In this document: positions 31,456 to 40,404 of the stretch, one piece after another
Numbering within the stretch: position 1 is the first letter of the stretch
How the letters are laid out: the number at the start of each line of letters is the position of its first letter
Assembly (NCBI RefSeq): GCF_002356335.1
Contig: NZ_AP018165.1
Coordinates: forward strand, 3,100,001-3,164,000
From: [Mycobacterium] stephanolepidis
GTDB lineage: Bacteria; Actinomycetota; Actinomycetes; Mycobacteriales; Mycobacteriaceae
Direction: 5' to 3'
Length of the DNA: 64,000 nucleotides
Notes under the pieces: generated by a model
What the model was told of the DNA's origin: nothing
Database searches by the model: none
What the model saw: the letters and a program-made list of their open reading frames with translations, nothing else
Translations under genes and position numbers: made by a program

Positions 31456-32406
31456 ATGAGCAAAATCTGGGACGTAGCCATCATCGGTGGCGGTGCCGCG
31501 GGCCTGTCGGCGGCCATCACCCTCGCCCGGTCGCGGCGGTCGGTGGTCGTGATCGATGATCACCACCCGCGCAACGCGCCGGCGGATCGGGTTCACAACT
31601 ACCTCGGACGCGAGTCGACCCCGCCGTCCGAGCTGTTCGGTATCGGGCGTGACGAGGCGGCACAGTACGGCGCGGCCTTCCACGACGCGCGCGCCTCCTC
31701 GGTGTCCCACGCGGACAACCACTTCGACGCGGCGGTGGATTCGTCAGACGGCACGACCTCGATGGTCCAAGCCCGCCGCGTCCTGGTGGCCACCGGAGTG
31801 GTGGATGAACTACCCGATATCGAGGGCCTGGCCGAGCGTTGGGGCCGTGACATCTTGCACTGCGCCTACTGCCACGGCTGGGAGGTGCGTGATCGCGCCA
31901 TCGCCGTGCTGGGCACCGGCCCACTGGCGGTGCACCACGCGCTGCTCTTCCGCCAGCTCAGCGATAACGTCACCCTGCTGCGGCACAACGATTTTCCGCT
32001 ATCGCCCGAGGATGCTGCGCAGCTGGCACGCCGAGATATCGGCGTCGTGGACGGCCCGGTTGCACGCCTGCGGATCAACGATGACGCGCTCACCGCGGTA
32101 GAGCTGGGAACCGGCGCCGTTGTTCCGTGTGATGCGCTGGTCGTGGCGACGGTCGTGTCGGCGCGCATCGATATGCTGGCGCCGGTACACCTGACGGCGC
32201 AGGAAATGAGGCTCGGGGACCATCTGCTGGGGACATACCTGCCGGTCACCGGGGGCGCCACCGCGGTGCCGGGGATCTACGCCGCCGGAAACGTCACCGA
32301 CATCAAGGCACAGGTCATCACATCGGCGGCGGCCGGAACCGAGGTCGCCGCAATCATCAACGCCGACCTCGCGGTCGCCGACGCCCAGGAGTTACAACAT
32401 GCCTGA
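31456..32406 (+). CDS. FAD-dependent thioredoxin-reductase-like oxidoreductase with CAYC motif
   Basis: This 316-residue flavoprotein has an N-terminal FAD fold (VAIIGGGAAGLSAAI), a redox motif HCAYCHGWEVRD, a second nucleotide-binding fold (AIAVLGTGPLAVHHALL) and the FAD closing motif GIYAAGNVTD. It differs from thioredoxin reductase, whose motif is usually CATC. Related proteins with CxYC-type motifs reduce small disulfides or oxidise dithiols in natural products. The next gene overlaps its end by eight bases. The substrate is unknown. Confidence 0.86.
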   Translation: MSKIWDVAIIGGGAAGLSAAITLARSRRSVVVIDDHHPRNAPADRVHNYLGRESTPPSELFGIGRDEAAQYGAAFHDARASSVSHADNHFDAAVDSSDGTTSMVQARRVLVATGVVDELPDIEGLAERWGRDILHCAYCHGWEVRDRAIAVLGTGPLAVHHALLFRQLSDNVTLLRHNDFPLSPEDAAQLARRDIGVVDGPVARLRINDDALTAVELGTGAVVPCDALVVATVVSARIDMLAPVHLTAQEMRLGDHLLGTYLPVTGGATAVPGIYAAGNVTDIKAQVITSAAAGTEVAAIINADLAVADAQELQHA

Positions 32407-33052
32407 TCACCATAACCCGCCGTCCGACGAGAAATCCTGGGACGAGTTTTACCGGTCGCACGACGCCTTATGGAGCGGGAACGCCAATCCACAACTGGTC
32501 AATGAGATTTCGGCACTGCCGCCCCGAACCGCGCTCGACGCCGGCTGCGGCGAGGGCGGTGACGCGATCTGGCTGGCCCAGAAGGGCTGGCAGGTCACCG
32601 GCATGGATTTCGCGGAGACCGCGTTGCTCCGTGCCGCCGACAACGCCACCAGAGCCGACCCTGAGCTCGCCAACAGGATCACCTGGATGCAGGCCGACCT
32701 GACAACATGGCAGCCGAGTCGTCGATTCGATTTGGTGACATCGCATTTCATGCACCTGCCGACGAAGCTTCGCGAGCCCGTGTTCGCCGGGCTGGCCGCA
32801 GCAGTGGCACCGGGGGGCACGTTGCTGATCGTCGGGCACCATCCGTCGGACATGCACGCGGCAATCGGACGGCCGGACCTGCCCGATTGGTACTTCACCG
32901 CCGAGGACATCGCCGACACCCTCGATCCAGGCCGATGGAACGTCCTCGTCGCCGAGTCACGCAATCGCACATTTACGCGAGACGATGAGGAGTTCGATAT
33001 CGCCGATACAGTGCTGCGGGCCGAACGCAGGGCCACTGCACAAGTGATCTAG
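32399..33052 (+). CDS. Class I SAM-dependent methyltransferase
   Basis: This 217-residue methyltransferase has the SAM-binding motif ALDAGCGEGGDAIWLA, an acidic second motif VTGMDFAETAL, and the core strand VAPGGTLLIVGHH. It overlaps the oxidoreductase by eight bases, so the pair is coupled and may act on one small molecule or in detoxification. The family is close to tellurite/thiopurine-type small-molecule methyltransferases, but the substrate is not clear. Confidence 0.88.
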   Translation: MPDHHNPPSDEKSWDEFYRSHDALWSGNANPQLVNEISALPPRTALDAGCGEGGDAIWLAQKGWQVTGMDFAETALLRAADNATRADPELANRITWMQADLTTWQPSRRFDLVTSHFMHLPTKLREPVFAGLAAAVAPGGTLLIVGHHPSDMHAAIGRPDLPDWYFTAEDIADTLDPGRWNVLVAESRNRTFTRDDEEFDIADTVLRAERRATAQVI

Positions 33053-33915
33053 GCGATCGCCGCGGTTGTGCCCGAAAGTGCCTCGCGTGCAGCCCCTTCC
33101 ACAGCGGCATACACGCCGGGTTCAAGCCCGCGGCGGCCGACGACTGAAAGAGTCGCCAGGTTCGCCGCGGGCATGGCCTCGACCGGGGCGATGCCGTCGG
33201 GCAGCCACCCGATGATGGGCAACAGCGCCATTCCCAGCCCGGATCGCAGACCCGCGTACAACCCCGATAAGTCCGGCGATTCCGCCACAATCTGATACTG
33301 GCGCCCCAGCGTGTGCAGCGCGCTGAACATGGGCGCGCGCAGGGTGCACGGTTCGGTGAAAGTCACGACCTGCAGGGGCTCGACGGAACTCGCCTTGTAG
33401 CCACGTGCCGCTACCCAATGCAGCCGAACGGTGCCCACCGCGCTGGCCCGATCCAGGCCCGAGCCGTCGAGGATGACCGCCAGATCCATGCTTCCCCGGT
33501 CCACGGAATCGGCGAGATAGAGGTTGCGATCAAACCGCACCCGCACCGACCAGTCCGGGAGATGACTACGCAGCGCCGTGGTGATGCTGGGCAGTATCAA
33601 ATCCGCGCCGTGCTCGGTGACCCCGAGAATCAGCGTGCGTTCTTGACCGGCTATCAGAGCGTCGACCGCGCTATCGTGCGCGGCAAGGATGCGACGGGCA
33701 TGCACCAGCAGCTGCGCACCCTTATCGGTGAACACCACACCGCGCCCCGAACGTCGGACCACCGGCTCCCCGACGGCGACTTCCAGCTTGCGCACATGTT
33801 GACTGACCGCGGATTGGGTCAGATGCAGCACGGCCGCAGCCCGATGGAATCCCCCGCAATCCGCAACCGCGACCAAGGACCGAAGCGGTGCGATATCGAG
33901 TGTCGAACTCGCCAT
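33049..33915 (-). CDS. LysR family transcriptional regulator
   Basis: This 288-residue regulator has the N-terminal winged helix (LRSLVAVADCGGFHRAAAVL, LTQSAVSQHVRKLE) and a LysR substrate-binding domain. It is divergent from an EamA transporter 156 bases away, the usual arrangement for a LysR activator and its exporter. It converges with the methyltransferase gene through overlapping stops. Confidence 0.9.
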   Translation of the reverse strand: MASSTLDIAPLRSLVAVADCGGFHRAAAVLHLTQSAVSQHVRKLEVAVGEPVVRRSGRGVVFTDKGAQLLVHARRILAAHDSAVDALIAGQERTLILGVTEHGADLILPSITTALRSHLPDWSVRVRFDRNLYLADSVDRGSMDLAVILDGSGLDRASAVGTVRLHWVAARGYKASSVEPLQVVTFTEPCTLRAPMFSALHTLGRQYQIVAESPDLSGLYAGLRSGLGMALLPIIGWLPDGIAPVEAMPAANLATLSVVGRRGLEPGVYAAVEGAAREALSGTTAAIA

Positions 33916-33942
33916 ATCGCCACCGTAGTCCGATCACGATTC

Positions 33943-34013
33943 TTGATCAATATTTCTGCACCTCGGCCGATCATGGGCCTCGCACTGGGTACTGCGTATC
34001 GATTGATAACAAT
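33943..34013. promoter_or_regulatory. LysR/EamA divergent control region
   Basis: The 156-base gap is AT-rich and holds two palindromes: TTGATCAA at 33943-33950 and ATTG-ATAA-CAAT at 34002-34013. Several further GATCA repeats lie near 34015-34035. LysR proteins bind T-N11-A type dyads as tetramers over about 50-60 bases, which fits the distance between these sites. Assignment to the adjacent LysR is inferred. Confidence 0.4.
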
Positions 34014-34071
34014 TCCTGATTGATTCTGATCAGTAATTATCGTTGGATATCGGTCGGCGACACCGGCAACG

Positions 34072-35016
34072 ATGGCAGGCATGCAGAAGATGCCGATGTG
34101 GTTCGCGTCGATGCTGACATTCCTCTACGCACTGGGCTACCCGGTTGGCGCACTTGCGGTGTCCGCCATGACACCCATGCTGGTGCTGGTCGCCCGTTTC
34201 ACCTTCGCCGGTCTGATCGTCGCCGCCTGGGCCTTACTGGCCAAGGCGACCTGGCCAACGGGCCGCAAACTCGGACACGTCGTCATTACCGGCCTGCTGA
34301 TGCAGGCGGTGCAGTTCTGCGCGTTGTACGAGGCCCTCGAGCATGGCGCGCCCGCAGTGCTGGGCGCGGTCGTCATCTCGATGAATCCTGTTGTCACCGC
34401 GGTACTGGCGGCCCTGTTTCTGGGTGAGCGGCTCAACAGGTGGCGAATCCTTGCCCTCGTGCTCGGCATCGTCGCCGTGCTGGCCGCATGCGCCAGCCGG
34501 CTGCTCGCGACGGGCGGCGTCGACACGGTGCTGGTGCTGCTCTTGATCGCCCTGCTCGGTCTGGCCGCGGGCGGCGTGTACCAGCAGCGTTTCTGCGCCG
34601 GTGTCGATTTCCGGGTCAACTGCACCATTCAGAACATCGCCGGGCTGGTGCCCGCGGGCATCTTGGCCCTGCTGACACCCACTGCCGTACATGACCCATG
34701 GAAGGCCACCTGGGCGGTGTGCGCCATGGTGGTGTTCAGCGCGGTCCTCGGTATCTCCACGTACGTCCACGCTGTGAGCCGGTTCGGCGCTTCCGCGGTG
34801 GCCATGCTGTTCTGCGTCATCCCAGCCGTCGCAGGGCTGTTGTCGTGGGCGATTCTCGGCCAGCGTGTGGATGTCGGCATCGGCATCGGGCTGGTACTCG
34901 GCGCACTGGCCTGCTGGCTGAACGCCCGTGCCAGCAGGCCCGCCGCCGCTGAGAAGAATCCCGCAATCGAGGTGGCAGCCGCCGCGCCTACCCGTCAGCC
35001 GGTGGCAGCCAGCTAG
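34072..35016 (+). CDS. EamA/DMT-family transporter
   Basis: This 314-residue membrane protein has about ten hydrophobic helices in two EamA repeats (first ending MNPVVTAVLAALFLGERLNRWRI, second ending IPAVAGLLSWAILGQRVDVGIGIG). DMT proteins of this class export amino acids, nucleosides or drugs. The ATG at 34072 or 34081 may be used. Divergent LysR control suggests induction by the exported compound. Confidence 0.88.
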   Translation: MAGMQKMPMWFASMLTFLYALGYPVGALAVSAMTPMLVLVARFTFAGLIVAAWALLAKATWPTGRKLGHVVITGLLMQAVQFCALYEALEHGAPAVLGAVVISMNPVVTAVLAALFLGERLNRWRILALVLGIVAVLAACASRLLATGGVDTVLVLLLIALLGLAAGGVYQQRFCAGVDFRVNCTIQNIAGLVPAGILALLTPTAVHDPWKATWAVCAMVVFSAVLGISTYVHAVSRFGASAVAMLFCVIPAVAGLLSWAILGQRVDVGIGIGLVLGALACWLNARASRPAAAEKNPAIEVAAAAPTRQPVAAS

Positions 35017-35025
35017 CCTGGCTGC

Positions 35026-35730
35026 ATGCGTGCCCTGTTACACGGTGGTCTGATCATGCTGGGAGCGGCGCTCCTGGTCGCAGGATGCTCGAAGGGAGCC
35101 TCGGTCTCTCCGACCACTCCCTCATCAAGCACACCAACGTCGAGCAGCACCACAAGCAAGGCGCCCACCACGACCACCACAACGACTCCCATCGAATTGC
35201 CAGAGCCCGTTGCCGGTGCGCCTTATGACGCTGTGGCGCAGTGGATTTCCAAGGGAGCCCCAATGAATGTCGCCAACTTCCACTCGGCGACCAGCCAGGA
35301 CGGCCAGAAGACCGATCTCGGGGACAACGTCGCGTTCAAGACTCCGTCGGGCAAGACGCGTTGCATGACGAGCAACATCGAGCCCGACACACTGTCCTGC
35401 CTGGTCAACCTCACGAATCCGCCAAAGCGGCCCGCCGGCACCGAGGGAAACTGGGTCGGCGGATGGACAGACTTCAATGGTCAGCAGGTCACGGTGGGCG
35501 GGCTCCATGGCGACCCAGGACCCTTCCAAAGCGGCGACGGAAACCCACTCGACTACGGCGGCCGCCTGACGTTCGGGGACTTCGCTTGCCGCAGTGAGAC
35601 TTCCGGATTGTTCTGCGCGAACACCAAAACCAAGTCCGCGATTCGGGTCAGCGATGCCGGAATCGAGCCCTTCGGTTGCCTGAAGGAGACCACCCCATCC
35701 GACGGCAGCGGCCGGGAATTCAGCTGCTAA
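35026..35730 (+). CDS. Lipoprotein with Thr/Ser-rich linker
   Basis: This 234-residue protein has a lipobox LLVAGC (Cys near 21), a low-complexity Ser/Thr/Pro linker (about 27-55) and a C-terminal domain with six or more Cys residues (TRCMTS, LSCLVN, DFACRSE, LFCANT, FGCLKE, EFSC) that probably form disulfides outside the membrane. It follows eamA by nine bases and may be co-transcribed. I do not recognise its function. Confidence 0.75.
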   Translation: MRALLHGGLIMLGAALLVAGCSKGASVSPTTPSSSTPTSSSTTSKAPTTTTTTTPIELPEPVAGAPYDAVAQWISKGAPMNVANFHSATSQDGQKTDLGDNVAFKTPSGKTRCMTSNIEPDTLSCLVNLTNPPKRPAGTEGNWVGGWTDFNGQQVTVGGLHGDPGPFQSGDGNPLDYGGRLTFGDFACRSETSGLFCANTKTKSAIRVSDAGIEPFGCLKETTPSDGSGREFSC

Positions 35731-36341
35731 CTGACTGCCCGGGCCAGATACTCCTCACCACGCGGTGAAAGCCGATAGCCCACCGGCAGACTCAGGGTCA
35801 GACCCAGGTTCTTGAGCTTGCGCACGTGCACCTTGAACGTCGCTAAATCGGGCCAGCGGGAGCAAGATTCGAGGTCTTTAGCACGCACCTGCGGGCGCTG
35901 GGCGATCTCTAGCAGTACCTCGCGGGTCCACGGCCCCGGCGTGGCGCTGCGGTCCATCCGATCCAATCGCGCGTCGATATCGGCGATATCGGCGTCCGAA
36001 AGCGCCACCGCGGAGGCCAGCTCAGCACGCGGATCGGCCATCGCTATCTTCCGAAACGCCAAGCGGTACAAAGGATCATTTGCACTCGCACCGACATCGC
36101 TTCGCGCTGCCGCGGCCGAGGGATAACCCGCTAGTAGCGCATCGGCATCGTCGATGTCGCGCGCGGTGATCTCATCGACGGCATCGACCTCGATGAAATC
36201 GAACGTGGTCATGGAACGAATGCGGTCCGAGCCGACGCGGTAGCGACCACCGACCTTGACCTGTGGGCGCTTCCAGCGCCGGTAGGCCACCGAGATGGTG
36301 CCATCGTGGATTCCGGCCCGCAGCCTGGGCTCGAACAGCAT
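35727..36341 (-). CDS. Hypothetical protein with ASCH/PUA-like N-terminus
   Basis: The 204 residues start with a PUA/ASCH-like pattern (MLFEPRLRAGIHDGTISVAYRRWKR is shortened here to its core: a charged beta segment followed by VKVGGRYRV and EVDAVDEITARDI) and end with a helical, winged-helix-like domain (FKVHVRKLKNLGLTLSLPVGYRLSPRG). ASCH domains bind RNA or nucleotides. The ATG at 36341 overlaps the upstream hydrolase stop as TAATG, so translation is coupled. The assignment to ASCH is by pattern only. Confidence 0.6.
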   Translation of the reverse strand: MLFEPRLRAGIHDGTISVAYRRWKRPQVKVGGRYRVGSDRIRSMTTFDFIEVDAVDEITARDIDDADALLAGYPSAAAARSDVGASANDPLYRLAFRKIAMADPRAELASAVALSDADIADIDARLDRMDRSATPGPWTREVLLEIAQRPQVRAKDLESCSRWPDLATFKVHVRKLKNLGLTLSLPVGYRLSPRGEEYLARAVS

Positions 36342-37078
36342 TAGATCCCCAGGGTGGAGCCGTAGAGCTCTTCCAGGGCTCGCCAATGCCGCTCGGCCGT
36401 TACCTCGTCGTAGGTGGCGTTGTCCGTGACGGCGAACCCGTGCCGGGCGGGATATGTCTCGATGGCGTGTCGCACCCCGGCATCGGTCAGTGCCTGCGCC
36501 AGGAGCTGCTCCTGCTCGGGCGGAAAGGATGCGTCCTGCTCTGCGGCGGCGACCAGCACCACACCGGTGATCTGGTCGGCGAGGTGGTGCGGACTGTTCG
36601 GGTCGTCGGCCTTGGCCAGGTTGCCACCGTGGAACGACGCGGCGGCGGCAACCCGAGGAGCGTGAGTCGCCGCTACTCGCAACGAGATCCGTCCTCCCAT
36701 GCAGTATCCGGTCAGACCTACCGTGTCGCCCGTGACCTCGGGCTGCTGGTCGAGGAAATCCAGTAGGGCCCCCGCGTCGGCGTCGATGCGCTCGGGGGTG
36801 AGGGTGGCCATCGTCGCGAAGAGGCGGCCACGCTCCTGCGGGTCACCGAACGCGGTCGCCAGATCGAATGGTTTCCAATCACCTTCGCGGTAGTAGACGT
36901 CGGGTACCAGTGCGACGTACCCCAGCGCCGCCAGGCGGTCCCCCATCTCGCGCATGACCTCGCGAGCACCGCCGGCATCGGGGTAGAGGATGACAGCGGG
37001 GCCGGACTGATCCGGCAGGTGCAGAGTGCCCGGGCATTGCCCGTCGGGTGTCGGGATCTGAACGTCGCGACGAGGCAT
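36341..37078 (-). CDS. Dienelactone hydrolase family protein
   Basis: This 245-residue alpha/beta hydrolase has the nucleophile elbow LTGYCMGGRISL (Cys in place of Ser, the family hallmark), an acid in AAAEQDASFP, and His in YPARHGFAV. N-terminal pattern PTPDGQCPGTLHLPD and ILYPDAGGARE also fits. The substrate is unknown; carboxymethylenebutenolidase activity is the family standard. The ATG at 37078 (MPRRDVQI) is chosen; 37102 is an in-frame alternative. It is coupled to the ASCH-like gene. Confidence 0.87.
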   Translation of the reverse strand: MPRRDVQIPTPDGQCPGTLHLPDQSGPAVILYPDAGGAREVMREMGDRLAALGYVALVPDVYYREGDWKPFDLATAFGDPQERGRLFATMATLTPERIDADAGALLDFLDQQPEVTGDTVGLTGYCMGGRISLRVAATHAPRVAAAASFHGGNLAKADDPNSPHHLADQITGVVLVAAAEQDASFPPEQEQLLAQALTDAGVRHAIETYPARHGFAVTDNATYDEVTAERHWRALEELYGSTLGI

Positions 37079-37166
37079 ACGTCCATCAAACCAGCCACCC
37101 ATGCGGGTAGCTACTGCACTGGTATCTTGTGCCTCATTGATCCGTCAATGACCAGGGGGAATTCTG

Positions 37167-37985
37167 ATGGCCTTCACCAGCACGCTGTCGACATCGTGGC
37201 AAATCTTCAAGACATCCGCGAAGGTGCTGAGCTCGCGTAAGGAGCTCGTCGTCTTCCCGATTTTGTCCGGGCTCACCGCGTTGCTTGTGCTTATCGGAAT
37301 GGTGACCCTCGGAGTCTTGCTATTGCCCGCGACGACCGGAGATTCGGTGCCGCCGCTCTTCTACCCGGTCTTCGCCGTCGGGTACTTCGTGTTGATGTAC
37401 GTCGCGACCTTCTGGCAGGCGGCGCTCATCTCGCAGGCGAACATCGCATTAGAGGGCGGAGATCCGAGCGTCGCCGGGGGCATCTCGGCAGCAGCCCAGC
37501 GCGGCGGACGTCTGCTCCCCTGGGTTCTCATCACAGGTGTCGTCTCCTGGATCATCAGCGTCATCGAGGAGCGGGTGCCGTTCGTCGGGCGATTGCTGGA
37601 CGTCGCCTGGCGCGTGGTTTCCTTCCAGGTGCTGCCCACGATCGTGCTGCAGAATCTCGGCGCGATCGACGCCGTCAAGAAGACCAAGGAAACGCTCAAG
37701 AACGCCTGGGGCCAGAATGTTGTCGGCGTCGTGGGCCTGAACTTTTTCACGGCGATGTTGACGCTGCCGGGAGCCGGGTTGATCTATCTGGGAGTCGCCG
37801 CGAATGTCACCGCAGTGACGGGCGTGCTCGCCGCACTCGGCGCGCTGTGGATTCTGGCGGGCTCCATCATCGGAGCCGCGCTCACCGGGATTTTTCAGAC
37901 CGCCCTGTACCGGTTCACGGTTGATGGCCATGTGCCGGGACCGTTCGCCGGAGTGGACCTGCGCCAGGCGCTCAAGACCCGGTAG
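37167..37985 (+). CDS. Polytopic membrane protein (DUF6159-like)
   Basis: This 272-residue protein has about six hydrophobic segments, beginning LVVFPILSGLTALLVLIGMVTLGV. Short cytoplasmic parts include KKTKETLKNAWGQ. It starts with an ATG after AGGGGGA. The pattern matches a widespread bacterial integral membrane family of unknown function. It stands alone between two leftward units. Confidence 0.75.
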   Translation: MAFTSTLSTSWQIFKTSAKVLSSRKELVVFPILSGLTALLVLIGMVTLGVLLLPATTGDSVPPLFYPVFAVGYFVLMYVATFWQAALISQANIALEGGDPSVAGGISAAAQRGGRLLPWVLITGVVSWIISVIEERVPFVGRLLDVAWRVVSFQVLPTIVLQNLGAIDAVKKTKETLKNAWGQNVVGVVGLNFFTAMLTLPGAGLIYLGVAANVTAVTGVLAALGALWILAGSIIGAALTGIFQTALYRFTVDGHVPGPFAGVDLRQALKTR

Positions 37986-38056
37986 ACACACCGTCACGGC
38001 CGTGCCCGCCTGCTATTCAGGTGGCTGTACCGGAGCGCAGCCACGTCGAGCGCAAC

Positions 38057-38944
38057 CTAGATAAAGAGCGTCAACACAATCCAGGTGGCCACCGCGGAGG
38101 GCAGCAATGAGTCCAGACGGTCCATGATGCCGCCGTGTCCGGGCAGCAGCGTGCCCATGTCCTTGATGCCCAAGTCGCGTTTGACCTGGGACTCGACCAA
38201 GTCGCCGAGCGTTCCCGTGATGACGAGCATGATGCCCAGCGCGACACCGACAAAGGGATGGTGCCCCAGCAGGAAGGTCACCGCCAGGGTTGATGCGGTC
38301 GTGCCTACCAGGAGCGAGCCCGCCAAGCCCTCCCAGGACTTCTTGGGACTGATGGCAGGGGCCATCGGATGCTTGCCGAACAGCACACCGGCCGCGTACC
38401 CGCCGATGTCGGAGAAGGTGACCCCGAGCATGAGGCAGAAGACCTGCTCAGCACCGTTTTCCGGATAGACCAGGAGCGCGCCGAAGGACGCGAACAGCGG
38501 GATCCACGCGGCGACGAACACCGTGATGGCGACATCGCGCAGATAGTTCACCGGCTGCTGGTTCAATCCGTGCCCAACCAGGCGCCAGATCATGCAGACC
38601 ACCACGGTGGCGCCAAACGCACCCAACGCTCCGGCGGTCCCCCACGGCCAGGTCAGCCAGATCATGGCCTGTCCACCGACGAAGAGCGGGATGAACGGCA
38701 CAGAGATGTCGGCCTGGCGCAGTCGCTTGGTCACCTCCCACATCGCGATCCCGAGGAAGACCGAGATGATGCCGACCCAGATCTCCTTCTGGTACAGCAA
38801 CGAGAAAATGATCATGGCGGCGAGAACGGCGCCGACGCCGATGGCGGCCGGCAAGTTACGTCCGGCCCGGGACTTCGCCCCCGAAGGGGGCGCAGGGCTG
38901 TTGCCGGGGGCCGAAGCCGCGTCGGTATCTCCCATGGTCGTCAT
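38057..38944 (-). CDS. cdsA: Phosphatidate cytidylyltransferase CdsA
   Basis: This 295-residue membrane enzyme makes CDP-diacylglycerol from phosphatidate and CTP. It has about eight membrane helices after a hydrophilic N-terminus and ends with the family signature ESQVKRDLGIKDMGTLLPGH, continuing into GGIMDRLDSL. Ten bases separate it from frr upstream. Gene order cdsA-frr-pyrH matches Rv2881c-Rv2883c. Confidence 0.95.
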   Translation of the reverse strand: MTTMGDTDAASAPGNSPAPPSGAKSRAGRNLPAAIGVGAVLAAMIIFSLLYQKEIWVGIISVFLGIAMWEVTKRLRQADISVPFIPLFVGGQAMIWLTWPWGTAGALGAFGATVVVCMIWRLVGHGLNQQPVNYLRDVAITVFVAAWIPLFASFGALLVYPENGAEQVFCLMLGVTFSDIGGYAAGVLFGKHPMAPAISPKKSWEGLAGSLLVGTTASTLAVTFLLGHHPFVGVALGIMLVITGTLGDLVESQVKRDLGIKDMGTLLPGHGGIMDRLDSLLPSAVATWIVLTLFI

Positions 38945-38954
38945 TACCGGGGGC

Positions 38955-39512
38955 CTAGACCTCCAGTAACTCGCCTTCTTTGTGCTTCACCAACTCGTCG
39001 ATCTGAGTCACGTACTGGGCGGTGGTCTTGTCCAGATCCTTTTCCGCGCGGCCCACTTCGTCCTCGCCGGCCTCACCGTCCTTCTTGATCCGGTTCAGTT
39101 CGTCATTGGCCTTACGCCGGATGTTGCGCAGGGTCACCTTGGCGTCCTCGCCCTTGCCCTTGGCCTGCTTGACGAGCTCCCGACGGCGTTCCTCGGTGAG
39201 CTGGGGAATGGCAACGCGAATGATGCTGCCGTCGTTGCTCGGGTTCAGACCCAGGTCCGAGTTGCGGATCGCGTCCTCGATGGCCTTGAGCTGATTGGCC
39301 TCATACGGCTTGATGACCACCAGACGAGCCTCGGGCACGTTGATGCCGGCGATCTGCGTGATGGGGGTGATTGTGCCGTAGTAGTCGATGACAACCCGCT
39401 GAAACATTCCGGGGTTGGCACGGCCCGTGCGAACCGTCGCGAAGTCATCGCGGGCGACCGACACGGCCTTTTCCATCTTCTCCTCGGCATCGAGAAGAAC
39501 CTCGTCAATCAC
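38955..39512 (-). CDS. frr: Ribosome recycling factor
   Basis: This 185-residue protein splits post-termination ribosomes together with EF-G. The whole length follows the family: [19 protein letters not shown] at the N-terminus, PLTEERR-type [20 protein letters not shown] and a long terminal helix [18 protein letters not shown]. The start is GTG after GGGAG. Confidence 0.97.
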   Translation of the reverse strand: MIDEVLLDAEEKMEKAVSVARDDFATVRTGRANPGMFQRVVIDYYGTITPITQIAGINVPEARLVVIKPYEANQLKAIEDAIRNSDLGLNPSNDGSIIRVAIPQLTEERRRELVKQAKGKGEDAKVTLRNIRRKANDELNRIKKDGEAGEDEVGRAEKDLDKTTAQYVTQIDELVKHKEGELLEV

Positions 39513-39557
39513 GATTGATCTCCCATCGGGTCTGATGATCTTCGCGCAAGCGGCTCA

Positions 39558-40283
39558 TCATGGTGTTACCAGCGTTCCGATCTTCTCACCTGCGACCGCC
39601 CTGGCGATATTGCCTTCGGTAAGCAGGTTGAACACCAGGATCGGCATCCGGTTGTCCATACACAGGCTGAACGCGGTGGCATCGGCGACCTGCAGTCCGC
39701 GATCAATGACCTCACGGTGCGTGATCTCCGGCAGGAACTCGGCGTCAGGATTGGCGCGCGGGTCATCGGTGAAGATGCCGTCGACCGCCTTGGCCATGAG
39801 CACCACCTCGGCGCCGATCTCCAACGCGCGCTGTGCCGCGGTGGTGTCGGTGGAGAAGTAGGGCAACCCCATACCGGCGCCGAAGATGACCACACGCCCC
39901 TTCTCCAGATGCCTTCTGGCCCGCAGCGGAATGTAAGGCTCGGCGACCTGCCCCATGGTGATGGCCGTCTGCACGCGCGTGACAATGCCTTCCTTTTCCA
40001 GGAAGTCTTGCAACGCAAGGCTATTCATGACGGTGCCGAGCATGCCCATGTAGTCCGAGCGCGTCCGTTCCATCCCGCGCTGCTGCAGCTGCGCGCCGCG
40101 GAAGAAGTTACCACCACCGATGACGACCGCAACCTCGGCACCGCTGCGGACCACCTCGGCAATTTGACTGGCCACCCTGTGGACCACATCCGGGTCAAGA
40201 CCGACAGCTCCTCCCCCGAACATCTCGCCGCCGAGCTTGAGCAGCACCCGCTTATATCCGGTGCGGCTCACATCGCGAGTCAT
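39558..40283 (-). CDS. pyrH: Uridylate kinase PyrH
   Basis: This 241-residue enzyme phosphorylates UMP to UDP. Motifs include [35 protein letters not shown] and [26 protein letters not shown]. The ATG at 40283 follows GAGGAGG with five bases between, so the upstream extension of the frame is not used. Cotranscribed with frr and cdsA. Confidence 0.96.
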   Translation of the reverse strand: MTRDVSRTGYKRVLLKLGGEMFGGGAVGLDPDVVHRVASQIAEVVRSGAEVAVVIGGGNFFRGAQLQQRGMERTRSDYMGMLGTVMNSLALQDFLEKEGIVTRVQTAITMGQVAEPYIPLRARRHLEKGRVVIFGAGMGLPYFSTDTTAAQRALEIGAEVVLMAKAVDGIFTDDPRANPDAEFLPEITHREVIDRGLQVADATAFSLCMDNRMPILVFNLLTEGNIARAVAGEKIGTLVTP

Positions 40284-40404
40284 CACGCCTCCTCGGTACG
40301 GGCTCGACAAAGCCGGTGCACAAAACTCAGCCATCGGGCCCGCTGCTTCCGCTCTTCGCGCAAGCGGCTCATCGGAAGGCCGCGACGGCGGTGTCTATCC
40401 TGCC

